A DNA stretch of 64,000 nucleotides. It comes from Symbiodinium natans. Lineage: Eukaryota; Sar; Dinophyceae; Suessiales; Symbiodiniaceae. Positions 42,111 to 57,000 of this stretch are shown here, one piece after another (position 1 is the stretch's first letter; every line of letters starts with the position of its first letter). Under the pieces are notes generated by a model. That model ran no database searches. It saw nothing but the letters and a program-made list of their open reading frames with translations, and was not told where the DNA came from. Location of the stretch: assembly GCA_905221605.1 (NCBI GenBank), contig CAJNDS010001002.1:410337-474336 (forward strand), in the 5' to 3' direction. Position numbers and translations under genes: made by a program.

Positions 42111-45083
42111 TTTAGGGGAGTGCCCCGGCCCTCCTAGTTCGCAAACTAAGCAAGATATACTAGACTCACCTGGAGAGCCTGCACAGCATGCGCTCATTTG
42201 TGATGAAAAAATGAACTCAAGAAATAAAATGAAAGAGGTTTTGCCAGGTTCTACAGTAACATAAAACCAATAAGGAATTCACCCCCCCCCCGACAAGTAA
42301 CACCCAAGGCATGTTGGTTTTGCAAATATGGTCAAACTTTTCAAAGCAAGAAGTACATATTAGTAGGGGAAATGAGGTGCATGCGTGTTGCCGAGTACGA
42401 GTGTTCGAAAATACAAAACAGTGCACGCCCACAGTCCCCCAGACTCTTTTCAACATGAATTTGTTTCCCTTTTTCGTGTTTATTGTCATCGCAAACATGC
42501 AGTAAATACCAGCATTCGCGTTGGACAAAGCCAACTACATAAAAATGTTCGGGTGCCGGCAGCCCCCGAATGGACAGAGCGCCCCAATGCATCCATGTGG
42601 GCGCACAAGGCGGGTATACTTCAGCAAAGCAAAAGGGCAACCCAAAAAAGAAGAATCAACAAACGAATCACAAAAACGCCCAACAACCAACAAGACAGGG
42701 GTCCCAGCGGCACGAACCAGCGGAAAGTACCAGCCAACAAGCACGACAAAGCAGGGGCTAACTACGCCATCTGCTGTTTCATATTGCTTCGACAACATGG
42801 CCAAGAAAAAACGGTATGGGCTTAAGTTTAACTTGACTCGCACTACCCCACATGCTTCAACAAGGGATAACATGGGCCAAGCGGGGGGGGCGACCATTCT
42901 TGAACATTTTGGTATTTGCTGATTTGACTGCGCATGTCTTGTTCTTTCACCGGGCAGCTTTGCATTTGTCAACGAAAAGCTGGAGTTAAAAGTCTTGGAG
43001 GTTTCCTTGTGGTAGCCATGTTTCGCAATTTAGCGGTAACAATCACCAGCTACATTGGTTTGTTGGTGGACATGACATCTCGGAGAAGATCCCGGCGTAG
43101 TTCCAATCATATTGCCCCTGCTTCTGTTGATGTGAGAACAACGTGATGGTTGGCCATGGTTACTTAGCTGCCGGCCTTCTTTCGCACCTGGGCTTCCATT
43201 TGTGCGGCTTCGTGTTTTCCAGCGTTTGGTAAAGTCTCAGGTTTCATGGTTGTTAGGAATCGAACTGGCCTGTGAGTGTACGCTCGCCCCATGTACCCCA
43301 TTGTTGCAAAGGTTTTAATGTTCTTTTTCAACGCTTGAGGTTATTACCCGGCGTGGCGCTTGCAGCTTATGTCGCTGAAAATGCAAGAAGACAATTGCAA
43401 GAACTTCGCATTGTGTTCAGAATCATGGGTTCGGAGGTTTTTCAAAGTTTGGGTTTTGGAACCAACGATCGTGGCAAGGGTGGGAGGGGCATGGTCTGCG
43501 TGTGTCAGTGCTGTTGTTGACCCTGTTCAAGGTTGGAACGAGCAAGATGTTCCGCAAGGCTTCAGTGCGATCGCAAATTGCCGGCGTGCGCGGGTCTACT
43601 CATTGAGTTGCAACCGACACACACACATGTTGCATGGCGGCATGTAACTATGCAAACCCGATGTGCAACTGCGGAAAGTCTGGATTCCGCATCCTGCGCC
43701 GTGATGACATTGTTTGTGCAGGGCATGTCGCCAAGCGAGGCTTGGCTGTGCTGGAGTGCCATGGTGTGGCTCTCAGGATCAAAAGTTTGTTCGCAGATGT
43801 TGCGCCGGCTTGTTGAAGACCGTGCAAATGGCCAAAACTTCGGACATGGTGTTGTCATGCGCCTTGGTGAAGGGCCTCTAAACTTCGGAATGTGTTTCAT
43901 GAGAGTTTATGAAAGATGATCAGAATGCGCAGGTGGCTGCCATATCCCTGCCTTTGACTTGCGGATTTGTCGGCCGGCACAAAAGGAGGCCTACATGATG
44001 CCTGTAGTCACTGTATGTCTGTATGTCCTGCACGTGCATTTTCATGGGGTTCGGCATTGCTGAGGGCTGTGGGAGGAGTGACTTGTATATTTTGTTTGAG
44101 ACGACGCTCCGGCTTGCGAACTCACGATGCCCACCTGCAAGGCTCTCCTTACTGGCAGAGTTTGACACCAGCAACTTGCTTGATGGAGCCAGCAGGATGG
44201 GCCATTTCTCGAGCGCTTGTCTTTTGTCTTGTCACATGTGCGGACCAAAAAGAACACTGGCACAGCCTTGCGCGGCGCAACTGATGTGCAGCATCCGTAA
44301 GGGTTGTCGCCCATGACGTATGCTGCAGTGGCCCTGAGATCTTGTGAGCTGCTGCCCAGTTGTTTGTTCGTGCAACGCAGGAATGATTGGGGCTTTTGGA
44401 TTGTGCAATTGCACATGCCGGGCCCCAGCATCCACCAGGTGTTTCGTGTTGTTTTTTCAATTGGCCAGAAGCGAGTTGCGCTGTTTGATTGACCTGTTGC
44501 AGAATTTAGCTAAAGCCCCTGGAGCCCCGCATGGTTTGCTTGCCTCACCCTCGCACGTGCCTCTGTGGCTTCCGTCAAGCTGATGCTGGTAGGTTGCAGT
44601 TGAGAAGTCTTGCAACGACATGTAGATGGAGCGGAACACACCGAGCATTCCCCACTGCCTCACCTTCGAGTCATCTGCTATTTTATGGCAATCTTGTGTT
44701 TCACGAAAGATTGAGCATGCAGAAACAGTTTGCCGATGCAGCTGGCAGTTGACAGATGGCTGAGCAGCATCCCGACCACATGCTGGTTTGTTTCCTGTGG
44801 GGAAAAGTGCTAGTTTCCTTGGGTCCAGCTCTTCACCCAGCCCTGTGGATAGCAGTAATGTTGATACGTTGTTGATTGATGTGGGTACGGTTAGTTTCTC
44901 CGCAAAGGCCATGCAACAGCCAAGAGTTTGTGATCGACGTGGTGCAAGTTTGCAAGTGATCGTCGTTACGTGTTGAGGATTGCGAAAGGCCGGTCGAGAA
45001 TTCGGCAAGGAAGGGTTCACCAGAGGCAAGTGCAGACTTCCAACTTGCCCTTCGACATTCTTCCGATTCCTGTGCTTCTTCCG
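42111..45083. other. about 3 kb with no confident gene
   Basis: One possible plus-strand exon at about 43367-43430 follows CTTGCAG and reads AYVAENARRQLQELRIVF, helix-like. It could be an upstream exon of the coiled-coil gene to the right. Nothing else is supported on either strand. Confidence 0.45.
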
Positions 45084-48000
45084 AGGATCGATGAAAATCT
45101 GCGACTAAAGTCGGAGAATCGCAAGTTGGAGGCTGCCAAGCTCCGTGACCATGTGCGACTTCAGGAAGGCTTTTTGTCTGTGTCGCATTCAGCTCTTGCA
45201 GGAGGCCCTTGCCAAGCTGGATGGTGAGAACCGCCGCTTGCTTGAGCGGAATGACACTTGGCAGGGGAATCTCAAGTTTGGCACGGCTTCAGCCATATAT
45301 AGAGTCTAAACACATCGTGTCATGTTATTCCCTTTCGTGACTGGCATTGTTTAGCCTTTCGTTCCGTGCACGAAATGTTCGCGAATATGAGTGCCAATCA
45401 ACACCACCGAGCGCACGAAGAAGCCATTTGTTCAGGAAGAGCTGCAGCTCGCATACGACGAGGCGGACCGCGATGCCAGGGAGGCGGAGGCGATCTGTTT
45501 GTTGTTGTCTTCACGGTTCCTTGGGTGTGTAGCCGCTTGCTGGCCGCCGGAGCTCAAAGATAAAAAACACATGAAGTTGACACCAAATGTGGTTTCTTGT
45601 GGCATCATCCAGTGGAGATGACTCTTCCACAAGCAGTTTGCGTTCGACGAGTTGAAGTCACCAAACCTTTGATCCTTCCGATCAGAATCAGACAACGTCT
45701 CGAGGAGAACGGGTGAATCTTTGGGAAGCCAGTGCTGCTTTTGCGTCACAGCTGTTCAGTGCACGCCCGATCCCGTAAACATTAATTAGTTGTTACATCA
45801 CCGCACGTGGACGATCAGACTTGCTGCTTTCAGAATCGTTGGAAGAACAGTCGTTCTGCTTTTGAAGTTCTGCAGTTGAATCTTGCAGGGGATTTCTACA
45901 GAACTTTGCAGCTGCTCGTACTTGTAGACAGCCTGATTAGACTTGTGGACGTGGGCACGCTTTATTTTGGCCAGTTTAATGTGAAAAAACGGCCAAAGAT
46001 GCCAAGAGAGATCTCCAAGCACGCCCGTCCATCGTGTGGGATGGATATCGGTGCGTTCGTCATGCCACATGGGCACATGATGAGTATGAACATTAACGAT
46101 GGAGGGGCCGCTTGTGCTACATTCACCATCTTGATGCGTATAGGATACTACCATTCCACAGAATTTCAGCATCTTTCAGCAGACTGCCAACACGTCAGTA
46201 TTTGAGCTGAGTTGCGAGGTCCGGAAAACGTTTCGGTCGAAGTTGTTGATCAGAGTTCAATTTTTTCGATTCAGTTGACATTTGATGGTTGACATTTGTC
46301 AATCCTGAAAGGGCTTCACTTCGTGTGTGTGGACACTTCTCTAGAAGCTAGAGGTCAGACCTCAGCAAAAGCGTTAGACAGGGATGATTCAGCAGGGGGA
46401 GGAGTTGTCGCTTCAGAGTGGTTGCCTAAAGGCTGCGTTGTGACACAGGTACAAGAGTTGGGATGCCGACCTCAGGTACCTGCGACTACGAGTGCCGTGC
46501 AGTAGCATGAATAGGGCACGCGACAACCGCCTAAAAAGCAAGGCACGGCGATGCCAAGTATGTGTGCGTATATATATATACACATGTAATGTATGTATGT
46601 ATGTATGTATGTATGTATGTATGTATGTATTTATGTATGTATGTATGTATGTATGCATGCATGTATGTATGTATAGTAGGGAGCACATGCTTGCGAAGAT
46701 TGCGCCGGATTGCGTGTTCACGAGGCCATGAATGGGCACCTCCTGCGACGTGTAGAGGAAATGGAGGCCGATGATTCTAGAGTTGAGAGGTGAGGTGCTT
46801 AAACTCCAATCCAATGCTAAATTGGGAGTCTGTGCAGACAGCTTCTGTGACTGCATTGCACTGCAGGCATGCTGAGATGCATAATCCTGGTCCTGCAGGT
46901 GCAGATTGCGGCCTTGAGGCAGTACGAGGCACGCTGCAAGAGCTGGATTTCCATTGGATGAGGCAAGAGGTGCGGTAAGAGGTGCAGCTTCGAGTGCAGT
47001 GTCTCTGAGCTGTGAAGCCGCAGGCGGAGTTTGACAAGCGGGTCACCTCCATGCTGGACGAGAGAGACGAGGCGGCGTTGGCAAAAAAACTCACCTTATT
47101 CGCCCCATGGATTCCGAGCTGTCCCTCAAAGTAGCAAAACGCTGCTTTCTTTTTGGTTTCTCCTCCCTCAGGCGTTAAAGAGAACAGCCTTGGAAATCTC
47201 CTTGCATGCCTCCCCAGCTCCAGCCTGTCAGAGTCGTGCCCAGCATGTTCCACAAACCTTCACTTGTGGCTGGCGTGTGGCACATTGTTACCTGGGCTTT
47301 CCGAAGCCAGGCCTTGGCTGCCTCCACCCGGGACAAGGAAGCAATCCTGCTGAAGGCCTGAGAAAGTTTGGGGTGTTTGCAGATGTTTGCATTTGGGTTG
47401 AAGAAACAAGAGAAGCAACCAACAATCCAATTTTGATGGAAGCCTTGTGATTTGTACAACCTGCTGTTTGAGACTCGTTCCGTGACAGGTTCGTTCAGCA
47501 AACATATCCTCAAAACCACACTTTGGACATCTTCAAGGGTCAACAGCACGAGGGTCACATGACTTCTGGCTGGGTCTGCTTTGCCGCAGGCCCTAAGAGC
47601 TTCCCATATCGACAATGAAAGGCATGCAGTCAAGTTTGAGGTGGCAGCATAGAGAGAAACCGTGCCAGGTTTCAGGGTTTAGGGTCTAGTGTGTAACGGT
47701 CCTAGTCCTAAAATCCTATGATCTCGGATGTGCAGGGTTTAGTTTTGGGTTTCAGGGTTTTGGGTTTCAAGGTTTGGGCTTTAAAGGTTTCAGGGCGCTT
47801 TAAACCTATGTCATGCCCTCCTGCTTCGGACCCACAGGGTGAGGGTCATAGGTCATAGGGGTAGAACTTGGAAAGGGTCTTCGGGTTCACGGCTTCAAGG
47901 CTTCATTGGGTCGGGCTGCAGGTGTATTCAAGGTTTCAGGACTTTCGAGGTTTCAGGGTTTGGGTGGTCAAACTCACTTCCTGTTTTCCCACTGTTTTCT

Positions 48001-51000
48001 GATGACTCGTGCTGCTTTGTTTTTCTAAGTCGGGTATGTTTGGCTATCGGACTCGGTCCATCCCGTTGTCGACTCATTTTCCGTCATATCTCACCTTGTA
48101 ACTGCAAGGTCAAGGAGCTGCAGGAGGAGCTCGCGCTGGCACGGCGAAGCACCCCTGGCGAGGCATCTGATGCTGCCGAGTTGGCGCTGATGCTCAAGGC
48201 GCATTCATACATGGAAAAAGGAGATCAGTCTAGCTGGGAGCAATACCTGTACATGCACGATGCCATGCAGCAAAGATGGTGTCTGGCCACGTTAGACTGA
48301 GACTTGACAGGTGGAAGCTGAATCTTCTTGTGGTGTTGCATTGTGACAATTGGGGTTTTGGTGGCTTTGCTCTCTGGGAGAGTAGAGCTCAAGGGCTACG
48401 ATTGGATGTTGGATGTCCGGTTGGGGCTTGTCTCGGTGCCAGGGGGTGTGATTGTGGAACCTGCTATTTGTGTCGGGAGAGCAGCAAAGTTGCTGGTGAC
48501 AGGGGTGTTCGAGACCTGGGCGACCAAAAAGCATCTGGCCACATGTGTGCATGGTTTTTCCTCCTAGGGTGGACAGGAGTGTGGGCTAGCAACGGATGAG
48601 GTTGTGGAAACGTGAGGACTGTGCTCCTGCAGAGAGATATGACAAGCATTTGTGGTCCCCAGGAACGACAGCTGGAAATCGAAGACCTCCTGGATGCTTG
48701 CCCTGAGGGGCCTGGGATTTCGGTTTCGTGCATGGGTGGATGCCACAGCCCACTTCGAGGCTTGGAGGCTTGTGCGAGGTACTCCAACTGGGCTTGTCCA
48801 TCTCAGGATCGCAACGAGGAGCTAGAACAAGATCTGGCCAAAGCACGGGAGGCCGGTGAGTGAGTGAATGGGGTGCCTACATCCACATAGCTCTCAGTTG
48901 CTTAGGATGTTTTTCAGGAGCTCCAGCGTGCCCCTCGACATGCCCCTGCCAGCACCGGCCCGGGCCTCAAACTCACAGCAGGGCAAAGCAGAGCAAAAGC
49001 AGAGCCAAGCAGAGCAAAGCATGACAAGAAGCGCTTGATGCTGAAGCTTGCGAAGCCGGCAGAAAGATGCACAGATACACTCGTGATAAACCTTACTCAG
49101 GCAGATGCAAGATCTCAGATCCTATTGTTGAGACTGGACCTTTCAAGGCACTCAGTTGTCTGGCGGCTTGGACCAAACTTCACAGGACCAGTACGAGGCG
49201 AGGCGCATCTGGGCTCCCTGCCTTCTTCTTGCACTAGTTTTGTCCTGCGGCTAAGTAAGGTTCTGTGCGACTTGGACCCCAAAGAACGGTTCCCACCCCG
49301 CTAATCGCCGAGAAAAGCCTAAAGAGAAGGAAGGGCGCTGAACCGCGCTGAGATGCGCGATGCGATCCCCTCTCAACTCGCGGCAGGAGCGGCTCCGCCA
49401 CTTCAAGGCCGACGCGCTGGAGAAGGCGCGAGAGACGGTAACAGGATGATCGACGCCTTCGGGCACGGAAAGCACCAAGTCAAGATGTTAATGCAGCATT
49501 CCAGCAGCTGTGATGCCATGTGTGATCGGTCCTGCCCCCACGGAAACTGCGGACCCGTGCGGACCCGTGCGGACACAATCCAAAGTAGTCACGAGGATGC
49601 GCGCTTGCTGGACGCGGAGAAGAAGCTGGAACAGCTGGCGAGGAGCCTTGGTGCAGAGGCTCCTGGGCGAGACAGTTAGATTCAGTTAGATCGGTAGATA
49701 CGCCCCCTTTACCTCGCTGCCCACAGCAGGAAGCTACCTGAAGGTTCTCAGGTTCCCGAAGGTGAGGTGTGCAAATTGCTATTTTCCTGTGTAGTTCTTT
49801 GCTGTTCGTATGGCTTCGTGTCTCCCCAGAATTTAGAGCGTTAGGTTTCGTGCTTGTTTGGGGCCCTGTCACAGCAAATGCCAGGGCGTGGTTGCGGAGA
49901 ACCGGGAGCTCGCTCGCCAAAACTCGGAGATGAAGCGCCAGGTGTCACGACCGAGGGACACGTTTTTGGCAAGGGACATATTTCGATGTATTTCGCAGGC
50001 GCCAGAAGCCCTGTTTGAAAACGGTTGTGAATTTGCGAGTAGAACGTAGAAACGCCGAACGTGCAATAATCTTCTGCGTGGACTTTCTCTGAAGGCATGG
50101 ACAGTCCAAAGCCGGTCTTCTTGAATTTAAGGTACTTGCCAAGCTTGTTCATGACTTTCTTTTCTTTTTTGTTCTTGTTTGCACCAACCTTCTCCCAAGC
50201 TCCAGAGGTCGGCGAGGCCAAGCGCGACCTTGCTGTCTACCTCTCGGAGGCAGTTTCCCAGCTTAGGGCGCCATGGCACCCTTGACTTTCTCTGCGAAGC
50301 AGAGCAGTATCCACCCATCGAATCGCGGTGTGTGCTTGTAAGATTGTGGTGTCTCGTGTCGAGTGGAGGCAGCTAACATCGTGTACGAGAATGACCTCCT
50401 CCGTAGTATCGCCAACGTGTACCCTGGCAAAGGTTGCAGCTCAACAAGTTGATGAAGTCGTGGCTACAGTGTAGCCGGTGAACACAGCTCATCTCGCCAC
50501 TGGAGCCCCTGCACTTGAGGAAGCCCGAGCAGCTCAAGCTGAAGGACTTCAAGCTGAAGGACTTCTGGAAGCATGCGTTCCGCCGGACCTGCTCTCAAGA
50601 GCTATTTTTAATGGGTGCACATTGTTCAGCCCTTTTTCAGACCTTTCAGCTGGAGGACAAAGTGACCTCAGCCAAAGCAGTTGCTGCTGTGCCTTGGAGT
50701 TGCAAAACCTTCAGTCCATCTCAAACTCCAGGCCCCATATGGCCTCATGGAACCAGGCCCAGCTTGAGAATCGTAGTACCGTCGTGGTACCGTCGTGGTA
50801 CCGTCGTGGTAGCGTCCTTTTCCCTTCGCGGGGCTCGGCAGGAGGGTCGTCGGCCTCTGAGGTCAAGCAGATGGAGAAGGAGGTGGCCGAACTGGAAGCC
50901 GAGCGTGGGAAGCTGAAGGCTGACCATTGCCAAGCACAACTCGCTGAAGTTGAAAAGATCTACCGACATCCCGGCATCCCTCCATCGCAGGCTCGCCTGC

Positions 51001-54000
51001 GGCAGCTATCCGAGCTCGCAGCAGAGTGCCTCGCTTGTGAGCTAATGCCCGGCGGTGTGCTGAGCGTCAGAAAGCTGTTGAAACAGTGGCCCTCCCTCCA
51101 ACAAAGATCAAGCAGGGCTCTTTCGTTGGATCGCTGGGTACGACGTGAACGCATCGTACAACTTCACATCTGTACAGCGTGTTGCTGAAACGAGGAAAGT
51201 TTCCCTCCTGCACAACCTGCAACCCGAGCAGATGCTGCAGTTGGAGGAGTTCGTTCATTCATGCATTCATTCATGCATTCATTCCTTCATTCCTTCATTC
51301 CTTCATTCCTTCATTCCTTCATTCCTTTGCTCATTCCTTCCGTCAGGAGATTGCAGCCCGTATGCGGAACGGAAAGTTGGAGCTGCCATTGGACGACTCT
51401 CAGCCGCATTGAAAGCTGGAGTCGAGTTCCGTGTGTGATCCAATGTGAGCGAATCCTCACCGCAGTGCAGACGGAGAGTACGCGCCAGGACCAGAGCCGA
51501 CAGCTCAAAGAGGCAAGGGGTTGATTTCAGTGATCAAGGTTGCACCCTCGCCCGCAGGTCTGTCACGCCGCGTTGCGAAACGTATAAATTCGACGAAACC
51601 CTGAACTGCCCCGAAAAAAAATGCTCAATTCCCGCAGGAGCGGGACGAGCTTTCCAAGCGGCTGGCCATGAAAGACAGGGAGGTGGCCGAGCACGTAGAC
51701 AGGTCCGGGGGCTTGGGGTCTTGGGGGCTTGGGCGGAGTTCTTGCATGTTCTTAAGTCCTTGTGCTTTTCAGGCGCAGTGAGGGCTGTCGGTCGCCGGAA
51801 GGGATTCTAGATTCTCGGCAATTCGGGGCTTGGAATTTTGCATGAGCTTAGGGCAGTTTAAGGGGCTCGTTGTTTTTTTGAAGAAGCAGCGAATGCAACT
51901 ACTTTTCAAGGTTGACATTTGTATAGCTTTCGGAGCCCTGTGGTGGAGGTTTTGGACGGTTGGTTTGGAGCCAACGTCCCCACTCCCGCACCCAACTCAT
52001 GTTTCCAGGAAGGTGGAGGAGGTCCTCAAAAAGCAGGGAAACACCAAGGACTCCTTGGACTTTTGAGGCTTTGCACTGTGCAGGGATGCGGTTGTCCCAG
52101 ATGTTGCGGCATAGGCTGGCAGCGGTTGTGTAGGGACGAAAAGTTTTGAACTCCACTCAGGCTGGAGGGGCTTAGGAGAAAGCAATGTTTTCTAGGGGGG
52201 TCAAATGAGCTGCACCCAGCTGCAACGAGCAAGAAGCTTGAGCGTCTACAGAAGAGTTGAAACTCTCCTGTGTCAGCGTGGTTCCGGCTTAGAATTGTGA
52301 GTGCAACCCGTAAACCGGGGCAAGTGCACAGCTTGCAGGACCTTGAGGCAAAGGTGGCAGCCCTGGAGAAGGAGACCGCGCACCAAAGCATAGTGTAAGC
52401 TCGTATGCCCTTTCTCGCAACACAGTCGACGTTGTCACTTTTTCGTGGCTGCCTTTCCTGCCCAACAGCTCTGCATGTCCATCTGGCGGCATTTGGGCAT
52501 GCCAGGACAAGGACATGCTCCAGTCATCCCTAGAGGCAGGACAAGCTGTGGGCCTCATGGCTTCTAGGACGACTTCGTCACCAGGAACTGTCCAATGTCT
52601 TCCGGTGCGCTTCCTGCCATGTTGTCTTGAGGCCTACAAGGCAGGATATGCTGATCTCGTCGCGCTCCAGGACCGAAGCAAGAAAGCAATTGATGTTGCT
52701 CTTTATGTGGTGTGTCTTGAGGGCTTTGGAAAGAATTCTTCAGCTCTCTGTGTCTCCCAGGGCCCCCAAGCTTTGGAGCAGCTGGTGGGTCGGCCTGGGC
52801 CTCTTTTCTGTTTCGACGGAGGAATACTTCGAAGTGCTTTGCTCTTGATCCCCCACCGCTCATGTTTCTCTGCCCAGCGTGAGGTTGCCAGGTTCCGTCC
52901 GGCCGCCGCTGCCGCCAGGCCCGAGTCTTGGACGAGCTTGACGTTCTGACACTGCAGATTTTGCCGGCAATTTGTGGTCAGAGCCGGGAGGAGAGAAATT
53001 CTCACAGGGGATTTTACGGTTCTTTTGGTCTTTCAGGTGCTGCGGGGCCTGGGCGGCCACTACCGCCTGGGGTAGCCCCGCCTCTGCCACCTGGCCAAGG
53101 CCCCGTGACACACCGTGACCTGAAAGGGACGAAAGCGCTAGACAGCTGCTGAGCATGGGTTTGCTGCCAACTTGTTTTGGAGAATCTGACACCAAAAGCC
53201 AGGTCTGGGTGCGCCAGCTGCCAGGGGCCCTGTGGTATGGCAGCATCATGCAAAGTGCTGTGCAGTTTCATCTTTCTTGGCTGTCAACTCTGTACTCCTA
53301 CTGGGGCTCCCACAGCCCAAAGGTCCTGCCCAAGATCCCCGGGATGCAGCCGATGGTCTGGTCCTCGCTGCTGCAGGCGCGGCCATGAGGTCTGGTTTTT
53401 GGTTTTTGGTGGCAAAGTGACGCAGTGTGATGTCACGCCATGGTCGTCTGTCGCAGGCCGCACTTCAATTGTCAGGAGCTCATTGCATGGTGCTAATCAA
53501 GTTTTTAACAGTTCTCGCCAGTTTTCGTCTCGGTCGACTTGTTGATCCTGGAGCGTATGCATATGTATGCATTGATGCTACAATGCTCTTTCGAGGCCGG
53601 GAGAGCTGGCCGATGGCTCGCAGGAGACGGTCCTTACCTGAGAGTTTGCGTTTGTTTCGCTTGGGGCATAGTCTGCGGTGTAGTCTTTTCGGGTTGAGAT
53701 GTCGCGTCACTGCAGGAGAGGGAGTCACCCAAACGGGGTCTGCCTGAGGTCTGCTCACTCTATTGCCAGGTGGTGGAAGCTTTGGAGGCCGGCGTTTGGG
53801 GTTGGTCTCGTGTAGTGTTCTAACATCAGCTCCAATGGAGCAGCTGTGGAGTTCATCGTGGCGGTGTTCGTGCAGGTATGTTGCCGTGTGGAGTAGGAAT
53901 AAAAACAATGAGCTCTCCTGCCTCTGGAGTTAGCTTGTGCAGCTTTCAGGAGGCTCTTTACGCTCACTGCAATCTCTCTTTGAAGCCATCATATGAATCT

Positions 54001-57000
54001 CTGTAGAAGCTTGGGCGTGTGCTTGAGACCTGTTTAAGTCTTTGGGTGCTGTGTGAGGAGCTCTCGCGAGAGCGCTCCGTGCGCGAGGGGCTCGCTGAGG
54101 AGGTCTCGGTTTTCCAACAAAGGCCTGGGGGGGGGGGGGCTCTCGCAGTCAGGAAGGCAGCTTTTGACAAACCGACAGAGGGCTTGCCAGTTCTTCTTCT
54201 TGCCATCTCGTGAGCCCGTGTCCTGAATTTCAGGTTTGATCGCCTCCTTGCAGAGCAGGAGGTGCTGTACAAGGCGCCGGGCTGCACCCTTCATGCAGAT
54301 GCTCCGAAGCAGGGTGCTGCCTGTGTGAGGATTACTTCGCACAGCGAGAAGAGTGGCTGGTGCCTGGGACGCTTTCGGGGAGTGATGCTTCATATGTCGG
54401 TGACTTTCTGCCTCAATTCTCTGAGGACTGTGTCGGTCACATGTTGTCATTCGCAGCTGTCAGACAAGCTGAACCTAAAGCCTCGACAGGGTTTTCTAGC
54501 GCGGTTGTCGATGAATGTGGCAAGGCAGCAACCCGGAGCCTCGAGGAGCGTCCCTGGGAAGCATTCAACAGATCCGTGGGATCTGGGGGTGGGTTCCGAG
54601 GTTTGGGAGCACTGTATCTCAGAGTTTGCTGTGCTTACAACCGTGCGTGAGCGGAACCCAGGCTTGCGGCTTCAGGGAGACCTGCTGACAGCTTCTTGGC
54701 CTAATAAAACAAAATTGCCTTCTGGGCTGCTTCGCCTGTGCGCCAAGGACAGCCAGAGGAAGTGTGAGATCCAAGAGGACCAGATTCGAACCTGGAGCCT
54801 TTGCTGTACCAGTAGCCCATAAGCCTCTGCAACAGAAGAGATGGGTATTTTACGGTTTTTTTTTTACATGTGGTTGAATGTAAACGGGCCCCAAGAGCGA
54901 TCCTCGGGGAGGCAGCGCCTCGAAAGCGGGGCTGCGCCGGAACTGCGCGAGGAGACAGGGCTTGGGCATGTTTGGAGCTAAGGTACCTACGTTAAGAGGG
55001 CTCCGCGCGAGGAGGTTGTTTCGTAGTTGTTTCGTAGCGTTTCCTTCCGTTGCTGGGACCGCTGTCGCAGTGATTTTTGTTTGGAAATGGTATCTTCCAT
55101 GCGTGTGTTTGGGATATTCGGGCGGGCAATGGCAATGGCATGTTGAAGCCTGAGGCGTGAGCAAGCACTACATCCCTGCGGAAAGCAGGGGGTGCACATG
55201 CTCGGGGGCAAGAGCCGAAGACTGGGAACGAGGGAGAGCGGGCGGCCTGGAGCACATGACATGCCAGTGCACCACACGTGGAAACAAGAAGTCGCTAGCA
55301 GTGCACCCGCGTGATCTTGCTAGGAGCTCGTCTCTGCTATGGGCCGCATTGCAGCGCTGGAGCAGAATGAGAGTGCTGCCTGGCCAAACAGAGCCAAGTA
55401 ATGAAGCAGAGCTGTTTATGGGAAGCAGGGTTGTGAAGTCAGACAGACGTGGGCCCTCACAGCTGAGCAGATTTGTGTTGTGATTCGTCCATTAGGCAAG
55501 CTGGAGGTTCTGGCAATGCAGGGTAGCACCACTGCCTCAGCCAAGGCTGCAGGACCTGGTGAAAGTAATTTTGTTTTTTGCGTACTTCAAAGCCCTTGAG
55601 AGGGCTGATTCTCTAGCCGAGGTCCTTTCCCGGAAGGTGGAAGCAGAAAGACAGAGCCACAGCATCGTGAAGGAGGCCAGGGCCCAAGAAAATGCCTTCT
55701 GGTACAGTGGTAGAGGCTTCCCACCGAGCCTGCGTTCGCCAGTGCAGGCCTTTGACAACCTGCAGAAGGACTGCTGCGAGCGAGAAGGCATGGGTGTGGC
55801 TTCAGGACTAGCACAATCCCTCAACCAATGACAAGGAATCAACACGTGAACGACATATGATTTCTGGAAGCCTCTTAAGCTCCTCTTGAGCCTCTAACAC
55901 CCGTCTTTGATCTTGCTTGTACCGCTTGAGGCTTCCTCAAGGAGCGCCTTTCGAAGGCAGTGACCTGGAGAATCAGGCTTTCTGGAGAGACATAGAGTCA
56001 TAGATGCCCTTTGCATTCGTAGGATTTTGGACGGTGTCGCTTTGCTTGCGTTAGAGCATTCCAGCAGAGCCTCACAGAGATTGTCAGTCGAGTAGCGTTT
56101 AGGGTGTTCACATGTGTTCACGTGTGCTCACTTCTATTTGACCCTCAGTGACTTCTTGTTGAAGGCTCTGAGGAGCACCCGACCTTAAAAGTTGAACTCC
56201 AATGCCTTTGGTATCCACCCAGGTACTCTGGAAGAGACGTGGGGCCAATGCCCTGCGCATTGCACGGCGGAAGATCCAGTCGATGGTGGAGCCTCGGGTT
56301 GACATTGGCATTGCAGGGCCCAGCCAACTTTTCGAAGCTTTGATTCATTTTGAGAAAAGCAGCTAGTAGCAGTTGACGTTGGAGACCCTGAACAAAGGCC
56401 ACCTCAGACTACGAGCGGGCGCAGCAACAGCTTCAGGCTCTGAGGGTCGGGCAAACGACATCCCACCATCTTAGATGCCCCGGCCCTGATACCCAACCCG
56501 AAGGTTTGTCGCCAGCGCGAGTTCGACCTCTCCAGGCGGCAGACAGAGCTGACCTTGAGACTCGGCTTAGTCTCGTTTTTTTTTTTGGTGTGTGTGTGTA
56601 CACTCCTGATTGCAAGGGATGAAGTAAAAATAACATGCAGGGGGCACCCTGCCTTTCCCTTCTCCTTCGGCACAGACTCGCCTTCCTTCGAGCCTTCCTT
56701 TAAGCCTTCCTTTGCCTGGATGCTTGGTTTCGCTGAACTGGAGATGCTGTAGCCTCCTTGCCTCCCTTCCTTGTCCGCTGCTGGGTTTAGGACGGGTGGT
56801 TTGATTTCCTGGACCGTGTGATTTTCCTGAACCGTATCCACCCGCCGTGCCCCCACTGGAGTCCCGCGGCAGCTGTTGGGCCGAAGAGATCCATCTCTTT
56901 TTTGGATCTCTCGCTACAGATGCACTGCTGATTCGCGTGCAGCTTTGTGAAGCGCTCGCTGAGCCTGGGGGCATGGTGAAGGCCACTGCGGCCCAGCATG

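Noticed and set aside
46562-46774. Met/Tyr/Val/Cys-rich small protein
   Set aside because: Translation of the (ATGT)n microsatellite.
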